64,000 nt of DNA from Hymenoscyphus infarciens. Its lineage: Eukaryota > Ascomycota > Leotiomycetes > Helotiales > Helotiaceae. Position numbers and translations under genes: made by a program. Below the pieces are notes generated by a model. The model searched no databases. It had not been told where the DNA came from and worked only from the letters and a program-made list of their open reading frames with translations. Positions 48,944 through 59,059 of the stretch are shown here, piece after piece; within the stretch, counting starts at the first letter, position 1; the number at the start of each line of letters is the position of its first letter. The stretch is taken from assembly GCA_001414345.1 (NCBI GenBank), contig LLCB01000060.1:163216-227215 (forward strand). The letters run 5' to 3'.

Positions 48944-51890
48944 ATGATGTCCGCAAGGCCTCAAGTAGGCATCGAGAGACTCCCCGCCCGGCGCATGAGC
49001 AACGAACCACGAGAATCAATGAATTGCAAGTCCTGTCGGAAGCGGAAGGTAAGAGAAATGGCTGAAGAAAATTTTCCGCGTGGCTGATTTTTTTTCCAGA
49101 TCAAGTGTAATCGACTGCGACCGACGTGCGAGGCGTGCCAGGTCTTCCAATGTCCCTGTATATATGGTGCGTGATGTGTGGTTGGCGAGGGCCATTGGCC
49201 GCGAATCTCAGCTTTTGGTGAAAGACGCGCCGACTGACCCCTTTCTAGATGCCGTCCCAAAGAAACGAGGGCCCAAGACGGACGTTTTAGAAGCATTGCT
49301 GAAGCGGGTGGATGGGCTGGAGCAGAAGTTGAAGGACGAGAAGAAAGCGAATTCGCCAACCACCGGCAGTGAGGAAAACAGCTCCGGCGCGGACAAACCC
49401 AACACCGCACGAGATGGGAATGAGAGAGAGCGTGAACTGCGAGCGCAAGAAGTGAGGGAAGTCAGGCAGGCCAAACTGCAAATCGACACGGCGAACCAAG
49501 CCAATGGGAATGGGAATGGGAATGGGAATGGGGGCGTGTTGGGGCAGGAAAGTGCTGTCTACTCACCGACGCCAACAAGGTTCGTAGGAGGGAGTGATCG
49601 AGGGGCCACGACCAGAACTGAACTGATTTCCACGTCTCTCCGTAGTGAACCCTCACCCCCCGTGCAACAACAACAACAACAACAACAGCAACAACAACAA
49701 CACCACGACTCTCTCCTCGACACCTATTTTACTCGATGTCACGGCAAACCTTACTATATCCTCGACGAACCCTCTACCCGGCAACGCATCCAACGCGGCC
49801 ACCTCCCCTCGTATCTGCTATGTGCAATCAATGCAGTCAGCGCAAGGTGGGCAGAACTCTGAACTTACTTCCGGCCATGCATCATTGTCGCTAACAGGCA
49901 CAGATATACCCCCCATCCCAATGGCTATCATGCCGCCGTCCGGTCAAGCGAGGAATACGCTCTCCGGGCAAGGACCGAGCTGGATACCGACGACCCCTCC
50001 ATTGAGAGTTTGCAGACTCTGTTACTTCTCGTCATGGCCTTTACCGCTGCTGGAAGAGGTAAAAAGGCATACATGATGCTGGGTGCGTTACTTTTCCTCG
50101 CCCTTCTTCCGCCATACTAACCTCAGAAACAGTCAGCGCAATGGGAATGGCAGTCGCATTGGAACTCCACCGCGAATTCGAACCGAAAAGTGGTTTCACC
50201 CCCGTAGAAAAGGAAATGCGCCGCCGACTCTTCTGGACGTGCTACGTGATGGATCGGTTCACAGCATGTGGCTCGAAAAGGCCATCGTTGCTAGCCGACA
50301 AATCCGTTCTCGTTCGATTACCTTCTTGGTCACCCAGCCACGGATCCCTCGCCATCGAAGGAGAGTTCTTCCAAAACGGATCGAATCTTCAGTACCATGG
50401 CGGATCCGGGAAGAAATGCCAGGGAAGCAGCGGCATGTTGATTGACATCGTTCGCATTCTGGGCATCACGAACCGGTATCTTGCAGCGGGAGGGGTGAAG
50501 GGCGATAGCCATTTCCCATGGCACTCATTATCGAATCTCTCAAAAATACGACAAGAGCTAGATGTGTGGGCATCAGGAACGCAAGAGGTTTTCTCTTCAG
50601 TGGACAATCTTTTCGGGCAACCGGACAGCACTACCCTTGTTCTCAGTAAACTCGTTTATCACCTCATTCATTGCTTAATATATCGACCTTTTCTTCCAAT
50701 CGATCTCTCTGAGCTCGCTGGGACTGGCCAGCATCAATCGTGGCAGATTGAGGCCACAAATCTCTGCTTTTTGCACGCAAATGCAATTGCAGAGTTGGGG
50801 GAATTAGGTGAGTGCTACAATACTACAATAAGTCTTGATTTCAACTTCTAATCCCCTAATAGGTAAACAATCACCCTCGGTCGAATGGCCGGCCTTTGTT
50901 GGCTATTGTATATGCACAGCTGGGACCGTCCATGTCCACGGATCTCATTATAGAGGAAGCTTCGAAGGAGAAGTATTCTCAGCATCAGCCGACTTTTTAT
51001 CTCGAGAGATGCAGCAATTATCAGAATTGCGATACGCTTGGTCCTCGGTACAACACCAAAGAGAGACCTTGCAAACTATATATGGCTGCCATTCAGAGCT
51101 AGTAAACTCCTTGGCTAGCAATCCATTGAGATATAGTCCCGTATTCCACTTGGAGGATTTCTTCGATCGATATATCGAACTTGGTCAATCCTTTGATGGA
51201 GCTCACATTTCTTTCGCGGATATTCTTGTGGATCCAAACCAAGAGACATACACAGGACATGGCCTGTACGATAACCGAATCAACCATGGAATATCGGACC
51301 CTCTTCCACCACTAGCAAGCCTCCCATCATCAAGGCCGGCCCCGAAACGTAAATCTTCGGCAACGGCAAGGAAGAAGCATATTGATCTAAAAATTGCGCA
51401 TAGAAACTCTCATCCAGAGACAAATTTCATGTCACCTAGCAGCAGTCTGATCAACGGCATGCAGAGCGCAGGTATTCCACAAAGCGCTGGGATTCCAGAA
51501 ACCACCAGTCCATCAGATATACGACACTCTCACCGTCAACAATCGATGCACGACCCTTCTCCTATAACTCCATATAGTCAACACCCCTCCATGACACCAA
51601 ATCTTTCACGGGCCCCCTTTTCTCCTCCTTATTCATACAGCTCTATCAATCAACCCGAGAGCTACGATCCCATGTTTGGCATGCCGCAGATGGGCTTCGG
51701 ATATGGAAACGTGAATGTGCACGAGGGTATGACACCCGGAGCGCGAAGTGCTGGCGAGAGTACAGGCACAGCAGCAACATCTGAAGAGAAGGATCCATTT
51801 CTAAGTTTACTGGAACAACTGGCGGAAAATGAACACAGTCGAGGCGGTCCAAGTGAATTGGATTATTTCTTAAGTGGGCAAAATACTTGA
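48944..51890 (+). CDS. Zn2Cys6 fungal transcription factor with Fungal_trans domain
   Basis: Six exons (48944-49048, 49100-49166, 49249-49846, 49898-50082, 50133-50807, 50863-51890) join in frame to 885 residues. The binuclear zinc cluster spans the first intron: CKSCRKRK then [14 protein letters not shown] and VFQCPC, with C-x2-C-x6-C-x6-C-x2-C-x6-C spacing. A basic linker (KKRGPKT) and a coiled-coil-like [17 protein letters not shown] follow, typical of dimeric DNA binding. Low-complexity stretches include Asn-Gly repeats (49501-49533) and a polyglutamine tract (49665-49700). The middle homology region runs from about [13 protein letters not shown] through [14 protein letters not shown]. 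The C-terminal 250 residues are disordered, with nuclear-signal-like [15 protein letters not shown]. Its targets are unknown. The start is the first ATG of a doublet after an upstream frame that has no ATG. Confidence 0.92.
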
Positions 51891-53170
51891 ACGGGACAGG
51901 ACGGGGTTGGCTCATGAGCCGGGGTTTTTGGGATACAGGTCTTGGAATTCTTTGGGGGGTGCAAACATTGGCAACACTTGAGCTAATAAAGGAGTCTTGG
52001 GGTCTTTTTTCTGGAGATGAAGCCCCTAAGCCGGGTTTTTTGTTTTCCTATTTTCCTTTTTTATCTGTACATCATTTGGATACCTACGTTTTTTGAGCGA
52101 TTTATTGCATATTTAAGTGGCGTTTCCTGAAATGGGAATGAATGGAAAAGGACCTTTTTTTTGTTGATGAAAATTTTGCACATTTGATTGCACTTGTTGA
52201 TTCTCTTTGAGCAACGTGGCTTCTTGAAAAACGTGTCATGTTGGAATACTCTTCGAGATCTCTTTTCCCCCCACCCCTGTTTTTTCTCAATGGGGATATC
52301 TTTGCGAACGTGACCGCCCAACGGATGTCTTCTAGCGTGTGGAGGTGGGCGAGTGTCACTCACTCAAGATTGTCTTCTCGTGCACCAGGCGGGAATAACT
52401 AGGTTCTTTTGGGTTTCTTCCGTGTTTACAGTTATTTGATGGATGCGCTCAAACAGGATGGTTTATTTTTCTTTTTCTTTTTTTTTGAAATCAGGGGTAC
52501 ATGCGAGTAGAGTAGTTTTTTTGATGGGGATCGTGGGATCGTGAGATCGTGGGGTTGAAGGGGGCTGGGAAATGGAGAAGGTTTAACGCCACAAGCGTCG
52601 GTTTTTCGCGTGAGTTGGAGGCGAGCTTCTTTTTTTGGTTCGGGTCTAAGGATGTACGAGTAAAACGTGAAGAAGTCGCTTCCCTAGAGTTATGAAAGTT
52701 GGGGAAGTGGGGTTGGATGCGAATGCGAGTTGGAAGTATGGCAAGCAAGTTCCCTCTTGGAGGTCTTGGGATTCTTGAGGGGGGAGTTGAGGGGTAGATC
52801 CATTCGCTGAGAGAAGCGCGATACTGTTGCAAGTAGTACTCAGCATCCCTTTACAAATTTCACTCCCAGGTCGCTTCTGAGCTCTACAACCTCCACACCC
52901 CCTTTTCCTACTTCAGAAAAACCTGCATACGATATATCGAAGGACCAAGCAAGCGTCTCTCCACTAGTTCATGCAATAGTATGCAGTAGCTCTGGCAGGG
53001 TAAACCTTGTTTGTGTGGAATGTTAGGAAGGCGTATTCGTCATGACAGAAGAATGGAGGCGCCATAAATCTTGTTCGTGTGTGGTGTATAGGGCTAGTGG
53101 TGTAGTGTGTTTTTGGTGAGGTTCTTTTTGGGGGGCGCGGGTAGGGCGGGCAAAGCTGAGTTAAACGGTG
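51891..53170. other. Intergenic, no gene seen
   Basis: Contains the regulator's 3' region, several T-runs (52155, 52470, 52630) and G-rich sequence. No supported coding region. Confidence 0.5.
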
Positions 53171-53179
53171 TGGTTTTGG

Positions 53180-54480
53180 GCGTGTGGCTTTAAAGTAGCT
53201 TTAGTACTATATTAGATAGGAGAAGGTTAGAAGGTATTAGAGGCAGCTACCTATAGCTAAAAGGGGTATAAAAGCGAAGGTTAGTTCAAACGAGGGTTCG
53301 AAGGAGAGTTAGATTAGAGAGGGTTTAGAGTAGTAATTTATTAACTTTAAATTTTACTTACTCTCTTTTCTAGCTTAGCTAGCTAATCCTTTATTTCTTG
53401 ATTTTCTACTTCTAAAGCTTATATAACCGACTATATCTAGTCTATATTTAAGAAGTCCTACTAGTCTCTTCGACTTTTGTTATTATTATTATTTCGTTAA
53501 GATCTTCTATTTTTTACTATATAAGTGCTATTTAGACGGCTTTTAGAAAGAGAGGTAGCTCTAGAAGAGAGTTCAACGCCTTATAGCAGAATAGTCGATA
53601 TTTCAATAATATCGGTTTTTTAAGAGAGAGAGAGTAAGATTAGATTTAGAAGCCTTTACGATAACTTTATTAGTAGTCGACTTTACTAAACCTTATATAG
53701 TAGTCTCTATATAGAGAGAGTTATTAGGATTCTTAGAAACACTTAGTGTATTCTAATCTCTTAATATATAAGACACGATTTTCACTAGCTATCTATAACC
53801 GATACTAAACTCTAATATTACTAGCTATTTAAGAATATTATCGTTCTAGTCTAAATCTAGACTAAATTATATTTAAAATAAAAGAAAGTAATAAAAAGCT
53901 TAAAAGAGATATTATTTATACTATTACTAGCGAAGAAGAGTTTAGCCTTTTTATATAATAATACGAAATATATACTACTACTAAAGAGATATATAGGAGT
54001 ACGTTCGAGATAGAATAATATACGTAAATACTAGGCTCTAATATAGAAGAAAAGACTAAACTAGCCTTTTCTAACTCTAGGAGAGTAGGCTACTATATAT
54101 AAGAGGTTTAGATAATATAAAAGAGTCTAAACCCGAATAACGATATACGTCGGCTAATATAAAAGCCTAAACTCTACAAAGTACGTCTAAAAGCTTAGAT
54201 ATATATAACTTTTCTAAAATAGATAATATAAAACAATAATAGCTAAAACCTTATATATAGCAGATACTCCTAGCTATCTAGGATAGCCTAGGTAGTAGGC
54301 TATTATAAGTAGTAACTAAACTAAAAAAAACTTATTATTAATTTAATTAAAATTTATACTAAAATAAAGAGTAAAATTTAATAAAATTAAAAAACAAGTC
54401 TATATTATAATAGCTCTTAAATTTATATTATTATTACTAGATTTATTTATAGTATTATTAAAGTTTAATATCTTATATAA
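53180..54480. repeat. Second RIP-eroded, AT-rich repeat block
   Basis: Dense in TA dinucleotides and stop codons in every frame. About 53785-54262 is similar along its length to about 1-475, for example the shared segments around AAACTAGCCTTTTCTAACTC, TATATAAGAGGTTTAGA and TAAAAGCCTAAACTCTA. Near 53260 a TATA-like GGGGTATAAAAGCG stands at the edge, which might be a promoter in a long terminal repeat, but no repeat pair was found to prove it. Confidence 0.72.
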
Positions 54481-54879
54481 GCTACTTTTATTAGTATAAG
54501 CTATAGAAGGAATACTAAGCCTATTTTAGAAGCTATTAATATAATTATTTTTTTAAAGTACTCTATTTAATTTAATCTATAAATCTAGCTATTTAAATAT
54601 ATACCTTTTATATTATATGTTATATTATATATTATATTATATAAGTCTAAAGTATAAGACTAAAAATAAGTAAGTTTAGAATCTAGAGTAGAAAGCTTAA
54701 ATCTAACAGGCTTAGTAATACTATAGTGTTTATTATAATTTTAATTAAAATACTAATAATATTAATAGTAATATAATTTAATATTATTAGGATTATATAG
54801 TATAAATAGTACGTATTAAACTCTATTTTCAACAATATATCGTAGTAGTATGATATTCTAGATACCACTGGCAACACTG
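54480..54879 (-). mobile_element. CAGTG-ended element, copy 2 (inverted, left limit unclear)
   Basis: The right end reads GATACCACTGGCAACACTG and, going leftward, is the reverse complement of copy 1 through the region TTCAACAATATATCG, AGGCTTAGTAATACTATAG and the TATATTATATGTTATATTATA stretch. Similarity fades near 54480, where only a fragment like TATAGCTTATACTAATAAAAGTAG still matches. The left terminus could not be found, so the copy may be truncated or nested in other repeats. Confidence 0.65.
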
Positions 54880-55140
54880 AACCTCTTTATACTAAGATGC
54901 TTCTGAATCTTGTTTGCCTATCCTAAGAATCCTCACCTCTCACCAACAAATCGTCTTCATATGTTGTATGCAGTATGCGCAAGCCTTATTTTGGGTATAA
55001 ATCCTGGATAGCAAATCTCGTTTCCAGCATTCAAACTTTGACATTACGCCTACATTTCTCAATCAGCATCCTCTAGGAGCACCTTAATTACGCCGAAACC
55101 ACAATTTTTATCCTTCAAACTCGAAGTAACATGGTCCAAC

Positions 55141-55926
55141 ATGTCTTCTAAAAACCCCCTTCCAATAGCAGAAACTATTGTTTATGATCCTGATGGGGAT
55201 GTGATTTTGGTACTTATAAGAGAGGATCTTGCAAAACCGCCACCAGATGAACCAGATTTATAAGTAATACACATTTCTTTCAGTTTAGTATACGCTTCTG
55301 AGAAAGCCTGGCTTCCATGGTATTTTAATAGAAGATTCGGAGGAAGAGTAAGAAGAGACCAGAGAATGATTCAGAGCAAGCTGCAGAACTGCCTTCGGAT
55401 GAACGTTGGAATCATTTGTAAGTAAAGCCGCTTTCAATTTTGATATACACATCTAAGAAGGCCTAGGCCCGATGATTTTTTGGAACCTTCACAGGAAAAC
55501 CTATGTGACGAAGAAGAAACTCCAGGACAATATTGGCAAAAAGTACAAATTTTTGCCAAAGGTATTCGTGGAAGTTCATCTACTCGTTTCTTCGACACAT
55601 CTTACGCTTGCTTCCCCTGTCTTCAAAGCAATGCTAGAGTCTAGATCCCGAGAAGGGATTGCTCTACGAGAAGGAAGTGTAACGATACGTCTACCAGATG
55701 ACAATCTAGCGCTTATGAAGCTCATCATGTCGACTATGCCTAGAAGTACCAGAATCTTTGTCTCTATTCTTTGATTAACCTTGCATACCTAACCGATAAA
55801 TGTGGATTTTACGAAGCTGTCGAAGAATACGTTGACGTGAAGCTCCTAGACTATGTAAACCTGATTCTAAGTACTAGTCTAGAGACACTTCTCAAGTTCA
55901 TGATAATAGCATTGGTTTTTAAGTAA
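55141..55926 (+). pseudogene. Broken BTB/POZ-domain protein gene
   Basis: The start MSSKNPLPIAETIVYDPDGD is followed by segments typical of BTB/POZ proteins that are abundant in some filamentous ascomycetes: VEVHLLVSSTHLTLASPVFKAML, SVTIRLPDDNLALMKL, then, in another frame, NLAYLTDKCGFYEAVEEYVD. BTB domains mediate protein-protein interaction. A canonical 77-bp intron (55418-55494) joins LPSDERWNHL to KTYVTKKKL. The first intron seems to have lost its donor: ATAAGT stands at 55260 where GTAAGT is expected, so an in-frame TAA follows exon 1. A frame change lies near 55735-55745 between the two domain halves. Sequence to about 56165 may be the degraded C-terminus. The gene looks inactive. Confidence 0.75.
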
Positions 55927-56181
55927 ACCTTGGAGTTTATCGCCGTCACTGAATTATAGTGAAATCATAGTCTATTAGAGGATAATCCGATCTCTGGAAA
56001 AACAATTGGTAAGTAATCCTAGTCGAGAATTTTGGGGAATAAACGCTTATATCATTCTAGCTGCTCTTAAAGCCCTGTAAGGATCTATAATTCAAGAGGT
56101 ATACGGCATACCTGAGAAAATGGTTTACCTAGAACCCGAGTTTAGAAATACCGACGTTGAGAGAGAAGAAACACTAGTTAA

Positions 56182-56602
56182 GAGCTTGTTTAGCTCGTAT
56201 ATATTAGTTCTTTTTTAATATATACACCACTAAAAGTAATGAGGTAATATATAATCTATGTATAATGTGTACTAGCGTTTAGCTAGCATAAATTAAAGTA
56301 TACACTTTTGCACGTACTTCTTTTAAATATGTGTAATAAGATCTATACTACTAAAATTAAATAATATACTCTTTTAACCTCTTAACCATTAACTTTTATA
56401 TGTATATATATTCTTGAAACTCTTCTACGTCGAGGCCTTCTAAAATTATATATACTAATATAAATACGACGAGCTAAATAGTAAGTAAATATAATCTTGA
56501 AAAATCTAAATATAATTAGAAATATAAGAGCACCCTTTAACCTTGCACTCGTGCACAAATCTCATATATTTATAATAACATATAGACGTGCCAAACAGGC
56601 CT
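56182..56602. mobile_element. 421-bp MITE-like element, copy B (PIF/Harbinger-like ends)
   Basis: The left end GAGCTTGTTTAGCTCG and the right end CGTGCCAAACAGGCCT are inverted repeats and match the ends of copy A at 3972. TAA flanks both sides (56179-56181 and 56603-56605). The interior is AT-rich without coding frames. The left end carries T/A changes relative to the right, as RIP would cause. It sits between the broken BTB gene and the AflR-like remnant. Confidence 0.8.
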
Positions 56603-56659
56603 TAAACGCAGAAATAATCTAACCTATTATGAGCTAGTAATTCTCCGTGAACTCTCCAT

Positions 56660-57671
56660 GAGAGCTATAGGTTTAGGATGTTTGAAGCTGTGGAGCTGCC
56701 GCTCTTTTTACGGGCTGGTTTTATGGCAAAGCTGGAGCTTTCGCAGGGATGTTGGCAATCGTGCTGGTCTCCACTCCCGGGGCGGCCGCCGAAAACCATT
56801 GTTGAAAAAGAAGACTACCGCCTCGAACATCCAGCCTTCCATTCCTTCTCAAACAACTATCGATTCCCAGCCTTCAATGGAAACAAACGTCTATGCTGAT
56901 AATCCCACTTTGGGTGAATCACAACCCGCCAGCCTCAACCCCGAAGATTGCTTTTCTAATTTCCAAGAAGTTGAATCATGAGAGTCGTCTTCTTCATCCC
57001 TTCATGAGTTCGGGCTTTTGGACTCGGAAATTGGAGGTTCATGGAACTCGATGTTAGGATTTTCACCAAACGCTACAACACTAAACGAACTGAACCGCGA
57101 GGATGATCCAACAAGAGTTGACTCATCCGAGTTCAAGCCCTTCCCTTTGTCTGAATTTCAAGAATCTGCTTCTGGAGTTTCCAGCCTGGACACCATTCTT
57201 CGCTGTAACAAAATGGCAATCAAAAACATTGCATTACTGCTGGATTGCTCATGCGCTCACGACCCACATTTGGCGATGTTATTTTGTTCAACAATGTGTA
57301 AGGCACTTCTCTGGTACCAAAGAGCAGCCAAATCCCAGGAATCATCTCCAATACAATGTACCAGAATTTCAAACGCGCAATTTCCTGCAGTTCCGTGTTC
57401 CGATGCTTCTGAAAGTCGCCATAATTCCGCAGTGGCTGCAATGCATATTACAGCGGGGGGATTCGTTTTAGATGCCAATGACCAGAAAGCATTGAGCACT
57501 TTCCTACTCCTCAGTGAGCTTAAAAAAGCCGGACATGTGATCGATCAAATGGAAAGCAAGTTTAAAAAAACCGGTGGCAGTTTCGATGAAAAGATGAGCG
57601 ATATATATAGAATGCTTGGTGGATGGTTGAAGACGGAACTGGCGAGGACGGTGCGTGATATTCAAGGTTAA
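56660..57671 (+). pseudogene. Remnant of an AflR-like Zn2Cys6 cluster regulator
   Basis: The C-terminal part resembles the AflR-type regulatory domain: DTILRCNKMAIKNIALLLDC, SCAHDPHLAMLFCSTMCKALLWYQ, then AVAAMHITAGGFVLDANDQKAL and a final helix region ending VRDIQG. Such proteins switch on polyketide clusters by binding promoter DNA. Upstream, a GRPPK motif (56781-56795), which normally follows the zinc cluster, lies in a different frame from the Ser/Thr-rich segment that follows. The six-cysteine cluster cannot be reconstructed. The linker and C-terminal domain share one frame but are separated by a TGA at 56979-56981. At least one frame change and one stop thus break the gene. TGA could come from CGA by C-to-T change. 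Confidence 0.7.
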
Positions 57672-57900
57672 TCACGGAGAAACTTGAGGAAACGAATGTC
57701 GCCAATGAAACTACCTTATCTCTTAATCTATCAAAATGAGCTTTGAATGATACTGCAATAGGTAGAGTTCAGTAACGTCTTTGGACGAGCGAATCTTGAA
57801 GGTATCACGGGAGTATTCCATGCTTGAGCTTGAGCTTTTTTACCATTGACTTCTTCCCAGTTGATGAAGGGACTTGTTCTTTCTCTACAAAACATCAAGA

Positions 57901-58542
57901 TCAATGCATGACCACTTCATCAGTAGAACCAATGTTGCCATTTTCCTGCTTTTCCTTCTCCATCTTCATCATCAGAACCTTGATGCGGTCCACCAATGCT
58001 TTTCCATACTATTCAAAATAAGCTGCATTCAGAGCTGCAATCCTAGTTCATCACTTACCTCAGGGCCGAGGGGCGGTGTTGGTATGCTCACGTCGGGCTA
58101 TTCAGTTACAGAGTGTTAAAATAAGTAATTTGCAAATAAGATAATGGAAAAAATGGAAAGGTTTTCTACCTTTAGCCACGGAACCAAAGGTGTCTTTGCA
58201 TCCTGGCATGCCTTGCGTAGAATAGCTATGTCGTTGTCCTCATAGCCCGCGCCCAGTACTACTGCCTTGGGGGTCTGGGTGTAATTCTTGGAGCCAAGTT
58301 CAACTTCAGTGGTTACCGGTTCCATTTTAAGAATTGCGGGGATCTGAACCCTCGCAGCCTCGGTGGAAAGACAAAGATGGATAACTAGAGCAACAATACA
58401 AATGATTAGCATGTACTCTTCTGTTTCGTTGGAAAGAAAGCGTTTGTAGATTACCATCAATTTCAGGCTTCAAAGCCGCAATAACCCCAACGGCGATTTT
58501 AGTCGTCTTACCACAAAGGATAACAGGAAGCATTCCAGCCAT
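57901..58542 (-). CDS. Conserved-looking small protein of unknown function, 149 residues
   Basis: Four exons (58542-58455, 58384-58170, 58097-58059, 58008-57901) join without a break. The N-terminus MLPVILCGKTTKIAVGVIAAL suggests a beta-strand/Gly loop/helix nucleotide-binding-like start. Next come ARVQIPAILKMEPV, LGSKNYTQTPKAVVLGAGYEDNDIAILR and VPWLKPDVSIPTPPLGPEYGKALVDRIKVL. The tail is Lys/Glu/Met-rich. All three introns are 50-72 bp with clean junctions, and each restores sensible text, so the gene is probably functional. It looks like small proteins seen beside fungal metabolite clusters, but I cannot name a family. It is divergent from the dehydrogenase and shares its promoter. Confidence 0.75.
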
Positions 58543-58701
58543 ATTTCTTGTTTTTTTGGAAGTAATCTGGGAATGGAGGTAGTAGGAAGAGCTAAGATGG
58601 AATAAAACCTTTCGCCAATATATCTTCTCCACATACTAGGCTGTACTCCAACAACCAACAACTTAAAGTAGGGCTATACTTGGCGTAGGTTGACTACGGC
58701 C

Positions 58702-58718
58702 TTCGGCTCGCTGCCGAA
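58702..58718. promoter_or_regulatory. CGG-N7-CCG palindrome in a shared promoter
   Basis: TTCGGC-TCGCT-GCCGAA is a perfect 6-bp inverted repeat with a 5-bp spacer, hence CGG and CCG triplets 7 bp apart. Zn2Cys6 dimers typically bind such triplets. It lies 160 bp upstream of the 149-residue gene and about 340 bp upstream of the dehydrogenase, and is followed by a second TGCCGAAAAC copy (58722-58731). Binding by any specific factor is inference. Confidence 0.5.
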
Positions 58719-59059
58719 AACTGCCGAAAACAGCTGTTGTAACACATAAGTGAAATTTAGGAAATTTAGACTCAACACCACCTCAACACACCGACCCTAT
58801 TTTGAATCTATACACATTACCGAAGGATCATCCCCGAACTATCTGCAGTTAATTCTGATATCCAGGTGGTTAACCCGAAAGGTTCCCAAGAGGTAACCGC
58901 GCACTCCGCATTAGAACCACCCCTAGAAATATTACTTCTACCAATAGTAGTTACAGGTAACTTGCCGGCAAATATTTTGTGAGAGACAGACTATTCTTCA
59001 CTCAATTTCCCACATACAAACCATACAACGTACTCTCATATCACGTGATATATCTTCCA

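Noticed and set aside
53240..53290. Possible long-terminal-repeat promoter (GGGGTATAAAAGCG)
   Set aside because: No matching second repeat, primer-binding site or polypurine tract could be recognised.
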